Positions 1 through 7,097 of a stretch of 24,207 nt of DNA are shown in pieces. Source of the DNA: an uncultured Alistipes sp. Its GTDB lineage: Bacteria > Bacteroidota > Bacteroidia > Bacteroidales > Rikenellaceae. A program made the translations under genes and the position numbers. The notes under the pieces were generated by a model. That model was not told the DNA's origin. It did not search any database and saw only the letters and a program-made list of their open reading frames with translations. The first letter of the stretch is position 1; the number at the start of each line of letters is the position of its first letter. The stretch spans positions 1 to 24,207 of the forward strand of contig CATKXN010000028.1 in assembly GCA_949840605.1 (NCBI GenBank). Reading direction: 5' to 3'.

Positions 1-549
1 CTCTCGGCCGACGCATTCGGCGTGCTGCCTCCGGTTTCGATCCTGACCCCCGAGCAGACGAAATACTACTTCCTGTCGGGCTTCACCGCCAAGCTGGCCG
101 GTACAGAGCGCGGCATCACCGAGCCCGCGCCGACCTTCTCGGCCTGCTTCGGCGCCGCATTCCTGTCGCTGCACCCCACCAAGGACGGTGAGGAGCTCGT
201 CAAGAAGATGGAAAAGGCAGGAGCCAAGGCATACCTCGTTAACACGGGCTGGAACGGAACCGGCAAGCGTATCTCGATCAAGGATACGCGCGGCATCATC
301 GACGCGATCCTCGACGGTTCGATCGACAAGGCTCCGACCAAGACGATGCCTATCTTCGACTTCGTGGTTCCGACCGAACTGCCGGGCGTAGACCCCAAGA
401 TCCTCGATCCGCGCGACACCTACAAGAACGCCAAGGATTGGGAAGTGAAGGCCGAGGACCTCGCCAACCGTTTCGTGAAGAACTTCTCGAAGTTCACGGG
501 CAACGAAGCCGGCAAGAAACTCGTGGCTGCCGGCCCTACGGTGAAATAA
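1..549 (+). CDS. pckA: Phosphoenolpyruvate carboxykinase (ATP), C-terminal part
   Basis: This is the 3' end of a gene that begins left of the window; the frame is open from base 1 and gives 182 residues before TAA. PckA converts oxaloacetate plus ATP to PEP, CO2 and ADP in the cytosol; in gut Bacteroidota it often runs in the carboxylating direction toward succinate. The segment [20 protein letters not shown] followed by the [11 protein letters not shown] and [16 protein letters not shown] motifs is typical of the ATP-type family's C-terminal domain. So is the later stretch [20 protein letters not shown]. An internal ATG at 22 is not a start, because coding similarity runs upstream of it. A strong terminator follows 24 bases after the stop. 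The family assignment is very secure; the missing N-terminus cannot be judged. Confidence 0.97.
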   Translation, partial: LSADAFGVLPPVSILTPEQTKYYFLSGFTAKLAGTERGITEPAPTFSACFGAAFLSLHPTKDGEELVKKMEKAGAKAYLVNTGWNGTGKRISIKDTRGIIDAILDGSIDKAPTKTMPIFDFVVPTELPGVDPKILDPRDTYKNAKDWEVKAEDLANRFVKNFSKFTGNEAGKKLVAAGPTVK

Positions 550-573
550 TCCTAAAGATTGCATAGAATGAGG

Positions 574-603
574 GACTCCCCGGACCGACTGGTCCGGGGA
601 GTC
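574..603 (+). terminator. Rho-independent terminator of pckA
   Basis: A perfect 13-bp stem (574-586 with 591-603, arm GACTCCCCGGACC) closes a GACT loop, 24 bases after the pckA stop. The T-run after it is short (GTTT). It is followed at once by a second small hairpin (604-620, TCCGTTT-AAT-AAACGGA). Confidence 0.8.
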
Positions 604-643
604 TCCGTTTAATAAACGGATTCTAAGGGCGATGGGAGTTTAG

Positions 644-765
644 CCCGGCCGCCGTGCGCCGCCCCTAAACCCCGCCTCTTGGGCGGGCTCTGAGGGCAGG
701 TGCGTAAAATGCGTTTCGATGCCCGGTCGCCGTGCGCCGCCCCTAAAACCCGCCTCTTAGGCGGG
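644..765 (-). repeat. Pair of REP-like palindromes (left cluster)
   Basis: Two copies of one element lie 78 bp apart, with cores at 661-687 and 739-765. The aligned blocks 644-687 and 722-765 differ at only about three of 44 positions. Read on the minus strand, each core is a hairpin (CCCGCCT-AAG-AGGCGGG in the second copy; the first has one mismatch) followed by GTTTTAGGGGC or GGTTTAGGGGC. The same core recurs three times at the right end of the window. The copies lie downstream of the minus-strand gene 804-1442, with hairpin then T-run in its direction, so they could act as its terminators. The rest of 604-803 shows no gene. Confidence 0.88.
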
Positions 766-803
766 CAGAACCGGATGGTAAGCGGAAAAAATGCTTGGAT
801 CGC

Positions 804-1442
804 CTATAAATCAGGCGTCTTACGCCTGGGGGTGAAGATGCGGCAGCCGATCGAAACGCCGATTTTGTTGGGATACCACTCCGAGGAGCCGTTGAACGGA
901 TCGGGGTGCTTCGGCTGTACGGGACGGTGTGGGTTCATGTCGATCTCGCCGTCGTTCGAGTAGCCGTTGTAATGGCTGTCCATCCACGCCCAGCCGAAGT
1001 AGGCGTCGAGCAGCCACCGTTTGCCGAACTGGTATTCGTAGCCCGCGCACAGCCCGATCATCATGCCGTAGCCCTTGCAGTAGCGGTTTTCGAACTGGAG
1101 GCGCCAGTTTTCGACGTAGGGTTTCGACATGTCGAAGGCCATCATGCCGATATTGGCTCCGAGGTACCAACCGCGGTTGTGCTCTTTGAAGAACCGGCGG
1201 TATTCGCCCATGAAAATGGCGAAGGTCATGTGCTTGCCGCCGATGGATTTCCACGGGGAGATGACCACTTCGCTCTGGAGCGTCGACTTGGGTGTGACGG
1301 CGAATTCGACGGCCGGGTTTACGATGCCGGCCAGCGCGTAGAGCCCGTTGAGCTTGACATATCCCTGCGGAAGGGCGTTCTGCGTGCCGAAAAGTGTGAA
1401 CAGCAGGGCGCATGCCCCGATTCTGCGAAGGATGTGTGTCAT
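804..1442 (-). CDS. DUF3575-like outer-membrane-associated protein
   Basis: A 212-residue protein starting at the ATG at 1442 (an upstream in-frame ATG at 1487 would add 15 charged residues before the signal peptide and is unlikely). Residues 1-26 form a signal peptide (hydrophobic ALLFTLFG, cleavage near NALPQ). The body is rich in aromatic and Gly residues in alternating strands (for example WYLGANIGMMAF and GLCAGYEYQFGKRWLLDAYF), as in small outer-membrane beta-barrels. The pattern 'GL YALAGIVNPAVEFAV' followed by 'GYEYQFGKRW' resembles Bacteroidota proteins of family DUF3575, whose function is not established. The last seven residues (RRKTPDL) are encoded inside a repeat palindrome. Family call from memory of the motif pattern; export is well supported. 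Confidence 0.75.
   Translation of the reverse strand: MTHILRRIGACALLFTLFGTQNALPQGYVKLNGLYALAGIVNPAVEFAVTPKSTLQSEVVISPWKSIGGKHMTFAIFMGEYRRFFKEHNRGWYLGANIGMMAFDMSKPYVENWRLQFENRYCKGYGMMIGLCAGYEYQFGKRWLLDAYFGWAWMDSHYNGYSNDGEIDMNPHRPVQPKHPDPFNGSSEWYPNKIGVSIGCRIFTPRRKTPDL
812..828. repeat. 17-bp palindrome shared with right-end repeats
   Basis: CAGGCG-TCTTA-CGCCTG lies inside the last codons of the minus-strand gene 804-1442. Its 14-base core (AGGCGTAAGACGCC on minus) occurs again on plus at 23840-23853 and 23951-23964, directly in front of the REP-like hairpins. Confidence 0.85.
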
Positions 1443-1484
1443 GGGTTGCGGGCTTTCCGACCGAAAAAAGGGCCGTTTAGGCAC

Positions 1485-1492
1485 CAAAGGTA
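1485..1492 (-). promoter_or_regulatory. Candidate -7 box for the DUF3575-like gene
   Basis: On the minus strand this reads TACCTTTG, an exact match to the Bacteroidota -7 consensus TAnnTTTG, 42 bases before the ATG. No clear TTTG is seen 19-21 bases upstream, where the preceding gene's terminator hairpin sits. Confidence 0.45.
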
Positions 1493-1498
1493 TGAAAA

Positions 1499-1533
1499 AA
1501 AATCCGGCCGATATGCATTATCGGCCGGATTTT
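1499..1533 (-). terminator. Rho-independent terminator of the SusE/F-like gene
   Basis: A perfect 15-bp stem (1499-1513 with 1519-1533) with a 5-base loop follows the minus-strand gene ending at 1568. On the minus strand the second arm runs into a row of eight T residues, a textbook terminator. Confidence 0.9.
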
Positions 1534-1567
1534 CACCGGATTCCCGGACTTTCGACGCCGAGGTTTC

Positions 1568-3484
1568 TTACATCGGTTCGAATCGGACCGTCATGGTCGT
1601 GAGGTCCGCCGTGATCCGGTAGCTGCCGTCCCCGAATCCCATCAGCAGGGGATAGAACTGATTGCTGCCCTGAACGAGTTCCCATCCCGTATATCCATCG
1701 TCGAACGATCCTTTGGAGCCGTATTCCGTGAGCCACTCGGTGTTCGAGATGATGAATTTGAATCCGTTGCCTTTCGGATTGCCCTCCTGTGCCGTGCCGG
1801 CCTTCACCGGGACATTCTCGGCGGTGAAAATCCCCGGGGCGGTTCGGACCATCGCTACGGCCTGGTTCAGATCCCAGCCGTGGGGCATGGCGTCGCCCAG
1901 TATGTAGAGCGCCGCCGGATAATCAGCCTCCTGCGTCGGCTCGAAGCGCACGGTCATCGCCGTAAAGTCGACGGTGATGTCGTAGGTCCCCGAGGCGTGT
2001 CCCATCAGCAGCGGATAGAACTGGTTGCCGTTCTGCGCGAGTTCCCAGCCGCGGTACCCCTGCTGCCCGTCGCGGTCGTCGAATGGTTCTTTGGCGCCGT
2101 ATTCGGTGCTCCAGTCGGTGTTCGAGACGCCGAATTTGAATCCGTTGCCCTTGTTGTCGTCCGGATTGGCCGTGCCGACGTCGATGCTCACGCCCCGGAC
2201 CTGGAATACGCCGCTGCCGGTCTTGGCCAGCGGGATGAAGCTGCCGAGATTCCACCCGGCTTCCGTGGCCGGTCCGAAGAGGAACAGCGTTTCGGGATAG
2301 GAGGGTGCGGCTCCGCCCGTCAGGGTGACTTTCAGGGTGTTGAGGTCGACGCGCACGGCGTAGTAGCCTTCGCTGAAGCCCTGGTCGCCCGGAATGAAGC
2401 GGATATCGCCGTCGCCGTCGCCCTTTTTCCGGAGGGTCCAGTATTCGCCGGCCGCCTCGTCGCGGATGTACTCCGTCCAGTCGTGGAAGTCGAATTTGAA
2501 ACTGCTCTCCGGTTTGAGATAGATGCGCGGGTTTTCATAAACGTTCTCCCCGACGGGCAGCAGGGCGTTCGCCTCGACCATGTTCCAGCCGTTCTCCATG
2601 TTGTCGCCCAGGATGTAGAGGGCCGCTTCGGGATCGAACTCCGTCACGTCGCCCGTCCGGGTCAGCGTGAGCAACATGGCGTTGAGGTCGACGTGCAGGG
2701 TGTAGACGCCGCTCGTGTAGTCGTACTGCAGGGGGTAGAACTGCGAATCGCCGTCGTTGGCGATGGCGAAGGTCTGGATCTGGCCGAATTCGCCGCCGAT
2801 CTGCTGTCCGTAGAACGGATAGCTGCCGTTCTCCTCGACATAGAATTTGAAGCCCTTGTTGTCCGCAGGCTTCCCGAACTTCAGCACGACGTTCTCTGCC
2901 GTGTAGGTCCCTGCGTCGTCCTGGGGCAGTTCGATGGCCTTGTCCCAGCCGTATTCGCAGGCGCCTCCCTTCATCCAGAGCGAGGCGGGCTTGACCACCT
3001 CGGCGGCGTAGGCCGTCGCGGCGAACGACACCTCTTCCGAGGTTTTGTCCTCGACGAGGTAGTTTCCGGTGTGTGCATGGACGCAGGCCCGGAAAGCGAA
3101 GCGTTCTCCGCTTTTGCCGCCGAAGGTCGTTACGATGAGATCGTTGAGCTCCTTGTGTGTGAAGGAGATCGCCAGTTCGGACTCCCCATCCCATTCGCGT
3201 TTGATCCCCTTGAACGGGTCTTCGTCCGCTATGTTCAGGTACAGGTCGTACAGGACCGGCTGGCTGCGGGTAACGACCGCGGCGGCCGTCCACGAGAATT
3301 TCAGGGCCTCCTGATCGGCTTTGTCGGCGTCGAGCGTTATCTCCGCGTCCGAGACCGTGAGCACGGGGGCCGTCAGTTCGCTCCACTCCTTATCGGGAAA
3401 ATCCGACGTGTCGTCGTCGCTGCACGAGGCGATGGGAAGTGCAAAGGCCAACGCGCCCGCAAGGTATTTCCAAAGATGTTTCAT
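1568..3484 (-). CDS. SusE/SusF-type surface glycan-binding lipoprotein, four tandem modules
   Basis: A 638-residue lipoprotein that should sit on the outer face of the outer membrane and bind glycan for the neighbouring SusC/D system. The start at 3484 puts a signal peptide directly before lipobox Cys21 (PIAS-C), followed by SDDD, a typical surface-export signal; a longer in-frame ORF from 3598 would bury it. Residues about 25-160 resemble the SusE N-terminal domain. Then come four related modules at about 166-277, 287-390, 398-516 and 524-638, each opening with a strand such as ALYILGD or LFLFGPA plus GW and closing with a YxxxVDLxxxxVxLT-type strand. Modules 3 and 4 are clearly a recent duplication (shared GNGFKF, SNTxW, TEYG and NQFYPLLMG). 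SusF of the starch system has three modules, so four is long. It is transcribed away from the mannan operon. The ligand is inferred from context only. Confidence 0.88.
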   Translation of the reverse strand: MKHLWKYLAGALAFALPIASCSDDDTSDFPDKEWSELTAPVLTVSDAEITLDADKADQEALKFSWTAAAVVTRSQPVLYDLYLNIADEDPFKGIKREWDGESELAISFTHKELNDLIVTTFGGKSGERFAFRACVHAHTGNYLVEDKTSEEVSFAATAYAAEVVKPASLWMKGGACEYGWDKAIELPQDDAGTYTAENVVLKFGKPADNKGFKFYVEENGSYPFYGQQIGGEFGQIQTFAIANDGDSQFYPLQYDYTSGVYTLHVDLNAMLLTLTRTGDVTEFDPEAALYILGDNMENGWNMVEANALLPVGENVYENPRIYLKPESSFKFDFHDWTEYIRDEAAGEYWTLRKKGDGDGDIRFIPGDQGFSEGYYAVRVDLNTLKVTLTGGAAPSYPETLFLFGPATEAGWNLGSFIPLAKTGSGVFQVRGVSIDVGTANPDDNKGNGFKFGVSNTDWSTEYGAKEPFDDRDGQQGYRGWELAQNGNQFYPLLMGHASGTYDITVDFTAMTVRFEPTQEADYPAALYILGDAMPHGWDLNQAVAMVRTAPGIFTAENVPVKAGTAQEGNPKGNGFKFIISNTEWLTEYGSKGSFDDGYTGWELVQGSNQFYPLLMGFGDGSYRITADLTTMTVRFEPM

Positions 3485-3524
3485 ACTGGTTGGTTTAGGT
3501 TTGTTAACGAATTTTTCTCGAACG

Positions 3525-3532
3525 TAAAAATA
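3525..3532 (-). promoter_or_regulatory. Candidate -7 box for the SusE/F-like gene
   Basis: On minus this reads TATTTTTA, close to TAnnTTTG, within a 14-base block (3523-3536) repeated exactly in inverted orientation at 3792-3805 in front of the GH97 gene. The -33 side is weak (TTTTCAT near 3560-3554). Confidence 0.4.
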
Positions 3533-3720
3533 GAGGACAAAAACCGGATAACCATGAAAAGCGCCGCAGGGTACAAGCATTTGATGAAAAAGTATCATTC
3601 GGGCCGTCCGCTGTTCCGGAGGCTCGGCTTCGACAGCGGGGCGGGCCGGGGCGTTTGGGGTCGTAGCGCGTTTCGGGGAGGGGTTTCGACGGGGACGGGA
3701 ACGCTTTCGCGTGTCAAAAT

Positions 3721-3756
3721 GGTATTATCCCATCCAATTGTGATACTATTCAATCC
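3721..3756 (+). promoter_or_regulatory. Candidate AraC-type operator (direct repeat, 21-bp spacing)
   Basis: Two similar half-sites, GGTATTATCCCATCC (3721-3735) and GATACTATTCAATCC (3742-3756), match at 11 of 15 positions. They are spaced 21 bp start to start, two helical turns, as known for AraC-family operators. They end 16 bases before the -33 box of the operon promoter. The operon encodes its own AraC regulator. The function is inferred. Confidence 0.45.
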
Positions 3757-3772
3757 ATCTGCGCCGCATTCG

Positions 3773-3803
3773 TTGCAGAACCTTTTCGAAACCTCTATTT
3801 TTA
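3773..3803 (+). promoter_or_regulatory. Candidate promoter of the mannan operon
   Basis: TTG at 3773-3775 and TATTTTTA at 3796-3803 are separated by 20 bases, the usual spacing of the Bacteroidota -33/-7 pair (consensus TTTG and TAnnTTTG, here with A for the last G). This predicts a leader of about 60 bases before the ATG at 3871. The rest of the 386-base divergent region 3485-3870 shows no gene. Confidence 0.5.
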
Positions 3804-3870
3804 CGCAGCACAAACGGTCGATGCCGCCTGTTTTATTGTGCGGCCTAAACCTGCTTATTATCTGTAACCC

Positions 3871-5880
3871 ATGAAAAAAATAGTTGTAGCAGCCTTATTC
3901 GCAGCGCTTTGCGGGACCGCATCCGCGGCCCGGGAAAAAAGTTATACGGTTCCTTCTCCCGACGGGACCATCGGAATTACACTGACCGTCGGCGGACGGC
4001 TCGCCTATGAAGTTCGCGTGGACGGCCGTACGGTCGTGGCGCCGACGCCGGTGTCGATGACGCTGAGCGACGGGACCGTCTGGGGCGGTTCGGCGCAGCC
4101 TTCCCGCGTTCGCAAAGGGGCCGTCGACGCCTCTTTCGCCACGCCCTTTTACATCAAGGAGCGGGTTGAGGACCGTTACAACTGGCTGCGGGCCGATTTC
4201 CGGCAGGGTTTCGCCGTCGAGTTCCGGGCCTACGACGACGGGGTCGCCTATCGTTTCGTCTCCACGACGGACCGGCCGCTGACCGTCGCTTCCGAGGAGG
4301 CCGGCGCCCGTTTTCCGGGAGACTGGACGTGCTGGGTTCCCTATGTGCGGGATTGCGACGGGGCCGAGATCGTACCCTTCGGGAGCCAGTTCAAGACCTC
4401 GTTCGAGAATCTCTATACCTCGGCCCGGCTCTCGGAACTCGATCCGGCACGCCTGGCTTTCTTGCCTCTGGTCGTGGCCGACGATCACGGCGTGAAACTC
4501 TGCTTCACCGAGGCCGACCTGCAGGCCTATCCGGGCATGTATCTCAATTATCCGGGCCGGGGCGCCTCCTTGCGCGGTATTTTCGCACCCTATCCGAAGC
4601 GTACGCACGACGGAGGACATGACGATCTTCAAAATGTCGTGGACGAGTACGACGATTTCATCGCCAAAGCCGCACCGCGGGCTTCGTTCCCGTGGCGGAC
4701 GGTTCTCATCGCCCGCGAGGACAGACAGCTGCTCGACAACGATATGGTCATGCGTCTGGCCGAGCCCTCGCGCCTCGGGGACGTATCGTGGATTCGCCCG
4801 GGGATGGCGGCCTGGGAGTGGTGGAACGACTGGGGGCTCAGGGGCGTCGATTTCGAGGCCGGGGTCAATACGCCGACCTACAAGCACTACATCGATTTCG
4901 CGGCCCGCAACGGCATCGAATACCTGGTGATGGACGACGGATGGTCGAAGGACAAGACCGACCTGATGTCGGGCGGCAGCGACCGTCTCGATCTGGACGA
5001 GGTGCTGCGTTATGCGAAAGAAAAGGGTGTCGGCATCATCCTGTGGGCGGGTTTCCGCGCTTTCGACCGCGATATGGAGGAGGTTTGCCGCCACTATTCG
5101 GCATTGGGTGTCAAAGGTTTCAAGGTCGATTTCATGGACCGCGACGACCAGCAGATCGCCGAGTTCCTCTACCGCGGGGCGACCACCGCCGCCAGATACG
5201 GGCTGCTGCTCGACTACCACGGCATTTATAAGCCTGCCGGCTTGCAGCGGACCTATCCCAATGTCGTCAACTTCGAAGGCGTGCACGGACTGGAGCAGAT
5301 GAAATGGTCGGAGGAGTCGGTCGATCAGGTGACCTACGATGTGACGATGCCGTTTATCCGGATGACGGCCGGACCGGTGGATTACACCCAGGGAGCCATG
5401 CTCAATGCCGCGAAGGGCCATTTCTTTCCGCGCCGCAACGAGCCGATGAGCCAGGGCACGCGCTGCCGCCAGCTGGCCGAATACATCGTTTTCCATGCGC
5501 CGTTGTCGATGCTCTGCGACTCGCCTTCCAACTACGACCGGGAACCCGAATGCACGGCGTTCATCTGCGGCGTTCCCACGGTGTGGGACCGGACCGTGGC
5601 GCTCGGCGGCCGGATCGGGGAGTATGCGGCCGTGGCCCGGCGCAAAGGGGATGTCTGGTACGTCGGCGGCCTGACGGGACACGAAGGCCGCACGGTGACG
5701 CTCGACCTCGGATTTTTGGGGGACGGAAACTTTACGGCCGAGATCTTCTGCGACGGCGCCAATGCCGCCAGGTACGGGCATGATTACCAGCGGATAGTCC
5801 GTGCATTGGGACCGGACCGCACACTGGAAATAACGATGGCTCCCGCCGGCGGATTCGCCTTGCGGATCGCCCGGGAATAA
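3871..5880 (+). CDS. GH97 glycoside hydrolase, retaining type (probable alpha-galactosidase)
   Basis: A 669-residue exported enzyme; residues 1-20 are a signal peptide (cleavage after TASA, no lipobox), so it is probably periplasmic. The order is that of family GH97: N-terminal beta-sandwich (about 25-290), (beta/alpha)8 barrel (about 300-560, opening WIRPGMAAWEWWNDWGLRG and EYLVMDDGWS) and a small C-terminal beta domain. GH97 contains inverting alpha-glucosidases such as SusB and retaining alpha-galactosidases that use an Asp nucleophile. Here Asp420 in FKVDFMDRDD stands where the nucleophile is expected and Glu469 in NFEGVHGLEQ where the acid/base is, favouring the retaining type. In a mannan locus this fits removal of alpha-1,6-galactosyl branches from galactomanno-oligosaccharides. 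The family is certain; the substrate is inference. It is the first gene of the operon. Confidence 0.92.
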   Translation: MKKIVVAALFAALCGTASAAREKSYTVPSPDGTIGITLTVGGRLAYEVRVDGRTVVAPTPVSMTLSDGTVWGGSAQPSRVRKGAVDASFATPFYIKERVEDRYNWLRADFRQGFAVEFRAYDDGVAYRFVSTTDRPLTVASEEAGARFPGDWTCWVPYVRDCDGAEIVPFGSQFKTSFENLYTSARLSELDPARLAFLPLVVADDHGVKLCFTEADLQAYPGMYLNYPGRGASLRGIFAPYPKRTHDGGHDDLQNVVDEYDDFIAKAAPRASFPWRTVLIAREDRQLLDNDMVMRLAEPSRLGDVSWIRPGMAAWEWWNDWGLRGVDFEAGVNTPTYKHYIDFAARNGIEYLVMDDGWSKDKTDLMSGGSDRLDLDEVLRYAKEKGVGIILWAGFRAFDRDMEEVCRHYSALGVKGFKVDFMDRDDQQIAEFLYRGATTAARYGLLLDYHGIYKPAGLQRTYPNVVNFEGVHGLEQMKWSEESVDQVTYDVTMPFIRMTAGPVDYTQGAMLNAAKGHFFPRRNEPMSQGTRCRQLAEYIVFHAPLSMLCDSPSNYDREPECTAFICGVPTVWDRTVALGGRIGEYAAVARRKGDVWYVGGLTGHEGRTVTLDLGFLGDGNFTAEIFCDGANAARYGHDYQRIVRALGPDRTLEITMAPAGGFALRIARE

Positions 5881-5906
5881 AATAAATACTCTATTCTATC
5901 CGTTTT

Positions 5907-7097
5907 ATGACAAATTTAGATTTCGAAAAGCGTATTTCAGCCCTGCGTTCGGCTCATGAAGCGTTGATCGGCAGGAAGAATCCGGCCGCGGATTCCAACG
6001 GCGTATGGACCCGCTATACCTACCCGATCCTCACGGCCGCGCATACGCCGCTTTTCTGGCGCTATGATCTGAACCCTGCTGCTAACCCCTTTTTGCTCGA
6101 GCGGTTCGGGATCAACGGAACGTTCAATGCCGGTGCCGTCAAGTTCGGCGGCAAATACGTGCTGGCGGTCCGGGTCGAGGGAAACGACCGCAAATCCTTT
6201 TTCGCCCTGGCCGAAAGCGATAACGGGATCGACGGATTCCGGTTCCGCGACCATCCGCTGACGATCCCCCCGGCCGACGGGACCGAAACGAACCTGTACG
6301 ACATGCGTCTTACGGCTCATGAGGACGGCTGGATTTACGGCGTTTTCTGTGTCGAACGGCACGATCCGTCGGCGGCTCCGGGCGACCTGTCGGCGGCTGT
6401 CGCCGCGGCTGGCGTGGCCCGGACGAAGGACCTCGTGCATTGGGAGCGGCTTCCCGACATCAAGTCGCCCACGCAGCAGCGCAACGTGGTGCTGCATCCC
6501 GAATTCGTGGACGGAAAATATGCCCTTTACACCCGGCCGCAGGAGGGATTCATCGCTGCCGGAGCCCTTGGCGGCGGGATCGGCTGGGCGCTGGTGGACG
6601 ACATGACCCGTGCGGAAATCCGCGACGAGAAGATCATCGACGTGCGGTTCTACCACACGATCAAGGAGGTGAAGAACGGCGAAGGCCCCCATCCGATCCG
6701 CACCCCGCAGGGGTGGCTGCATCTGGCTCACGGGGTGCGCGCCTGCGCGGCAGGGCTCCGCTACGTGCTTTACATGTACATGACGGCCCTGGACGATCCT
6801 TCGCGGCTGATCGCCGTGCCGGCCGGATATACGCTGGCGCCGGAGGGCGAGGAACGTGTGGGCGACGTGTCGAACGTCCTGTTCTCGAACGGCTGGATCG
6901 CCGACGACGACGGCCGGGTATTCCTCTACTATGCGTCGAGCGATACCCGTATGCACGTGGCGACATCGACCGTCGACCGGCTCGTGGACTACTGCCTGCA
7001 TACGCCGTCCGACGGTCTGACGACGGCTTCGTCCGTCGAACGGCTGAACGAACTGATCGACCGAAACCTGGATTATTACCGAAAGAACGACCGATGA
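5907..7097 (+). CDS. mgp: GH130 4-O-beta-D-mannosyl-D-glucose phosphorylase
   Basis: A 396-residue cytosolic enzyme without a signal peptide. It catalyses mannosylglucose plus phosphate to alpha-mannose-1-phosphate and glucose, the last step of intracellular beta-mannan breakdown. The whole sequence follows the Bacteroides fragilis enzyme closely as I recall it: [80 protein letters not shown] and [17 protein letters not shown]. Asp132 in LYDMRLT corresponds to the general acid of the GH130 fold, a five-bladed propeller. It lies 26 bases after the GH97 gene, and its stop overlaps the start of the transporter (ATGA), indicating coupled translation. Its neighbours (2-epimerase, symporter, GH26) support mannosylglucose rather than mannobiose phosphorylase specificity. 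Confidence 0.94.
   Translation: MTNLDFEKRISALRSAHEALIGRKNPAADSNGVWTRYTYPILTAAHTPLFWRYDLNPAANPFLLERFGINGTFNAGAVKFGGKYVLAVRVEGNDRKSFFALAESDNGIDGFRFRDHPLTIPPADGTETNLYDMRLTAHEDGWIYGVFCVERHDPSAAPGDLSAAVAAAGVARTKDLVHWERLPDIKSPTQQRNVVLHPEFVDGKYALYTRPQEGFIAAGALGGGIGWALVDDMTRAEIRDEKIIDVRFYHTIKEVKNGEGPHPIRTPQGWLHLAHGVRACAAGLRYVLYMYMTALDDPSRLIAVPAGYTLAPEGEERVGDVSNVLFSNGWIADDDGRVFLYYASSDTRMHVATSTVDRLVDYCLHTPSDGLTTASSVERLNELIDRNLDYYRKNDR

Noticed and set aside
3544..3553. GGTTATCCGG 10-mer on minus, also present in both 91-bp units before dxs
   Set aside because: Too short and self-complementary in part; chance cannot be excluded and no other context is shared.
1880..3874. A 664-residue open frame on plus opposite the SusE/F-like gene
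   Set aside because: It has no recognisable motif, and the opposite strand has signal peptide, lipobox and repeated modules.
5881..5906. Possible internal promoter before the GH130 gene
   Set aside because: The A/T-rich 26-base gap lacks a TAnnTTTG box and a -33 element at the right distance.
6440..7093. Long in-frame extension upstream of the symporter
   Set aside because: It lies fully inside the GH130 gene in another frame and lacks membrane segments; the ATG at 7094 gives the normal family N-terminus.
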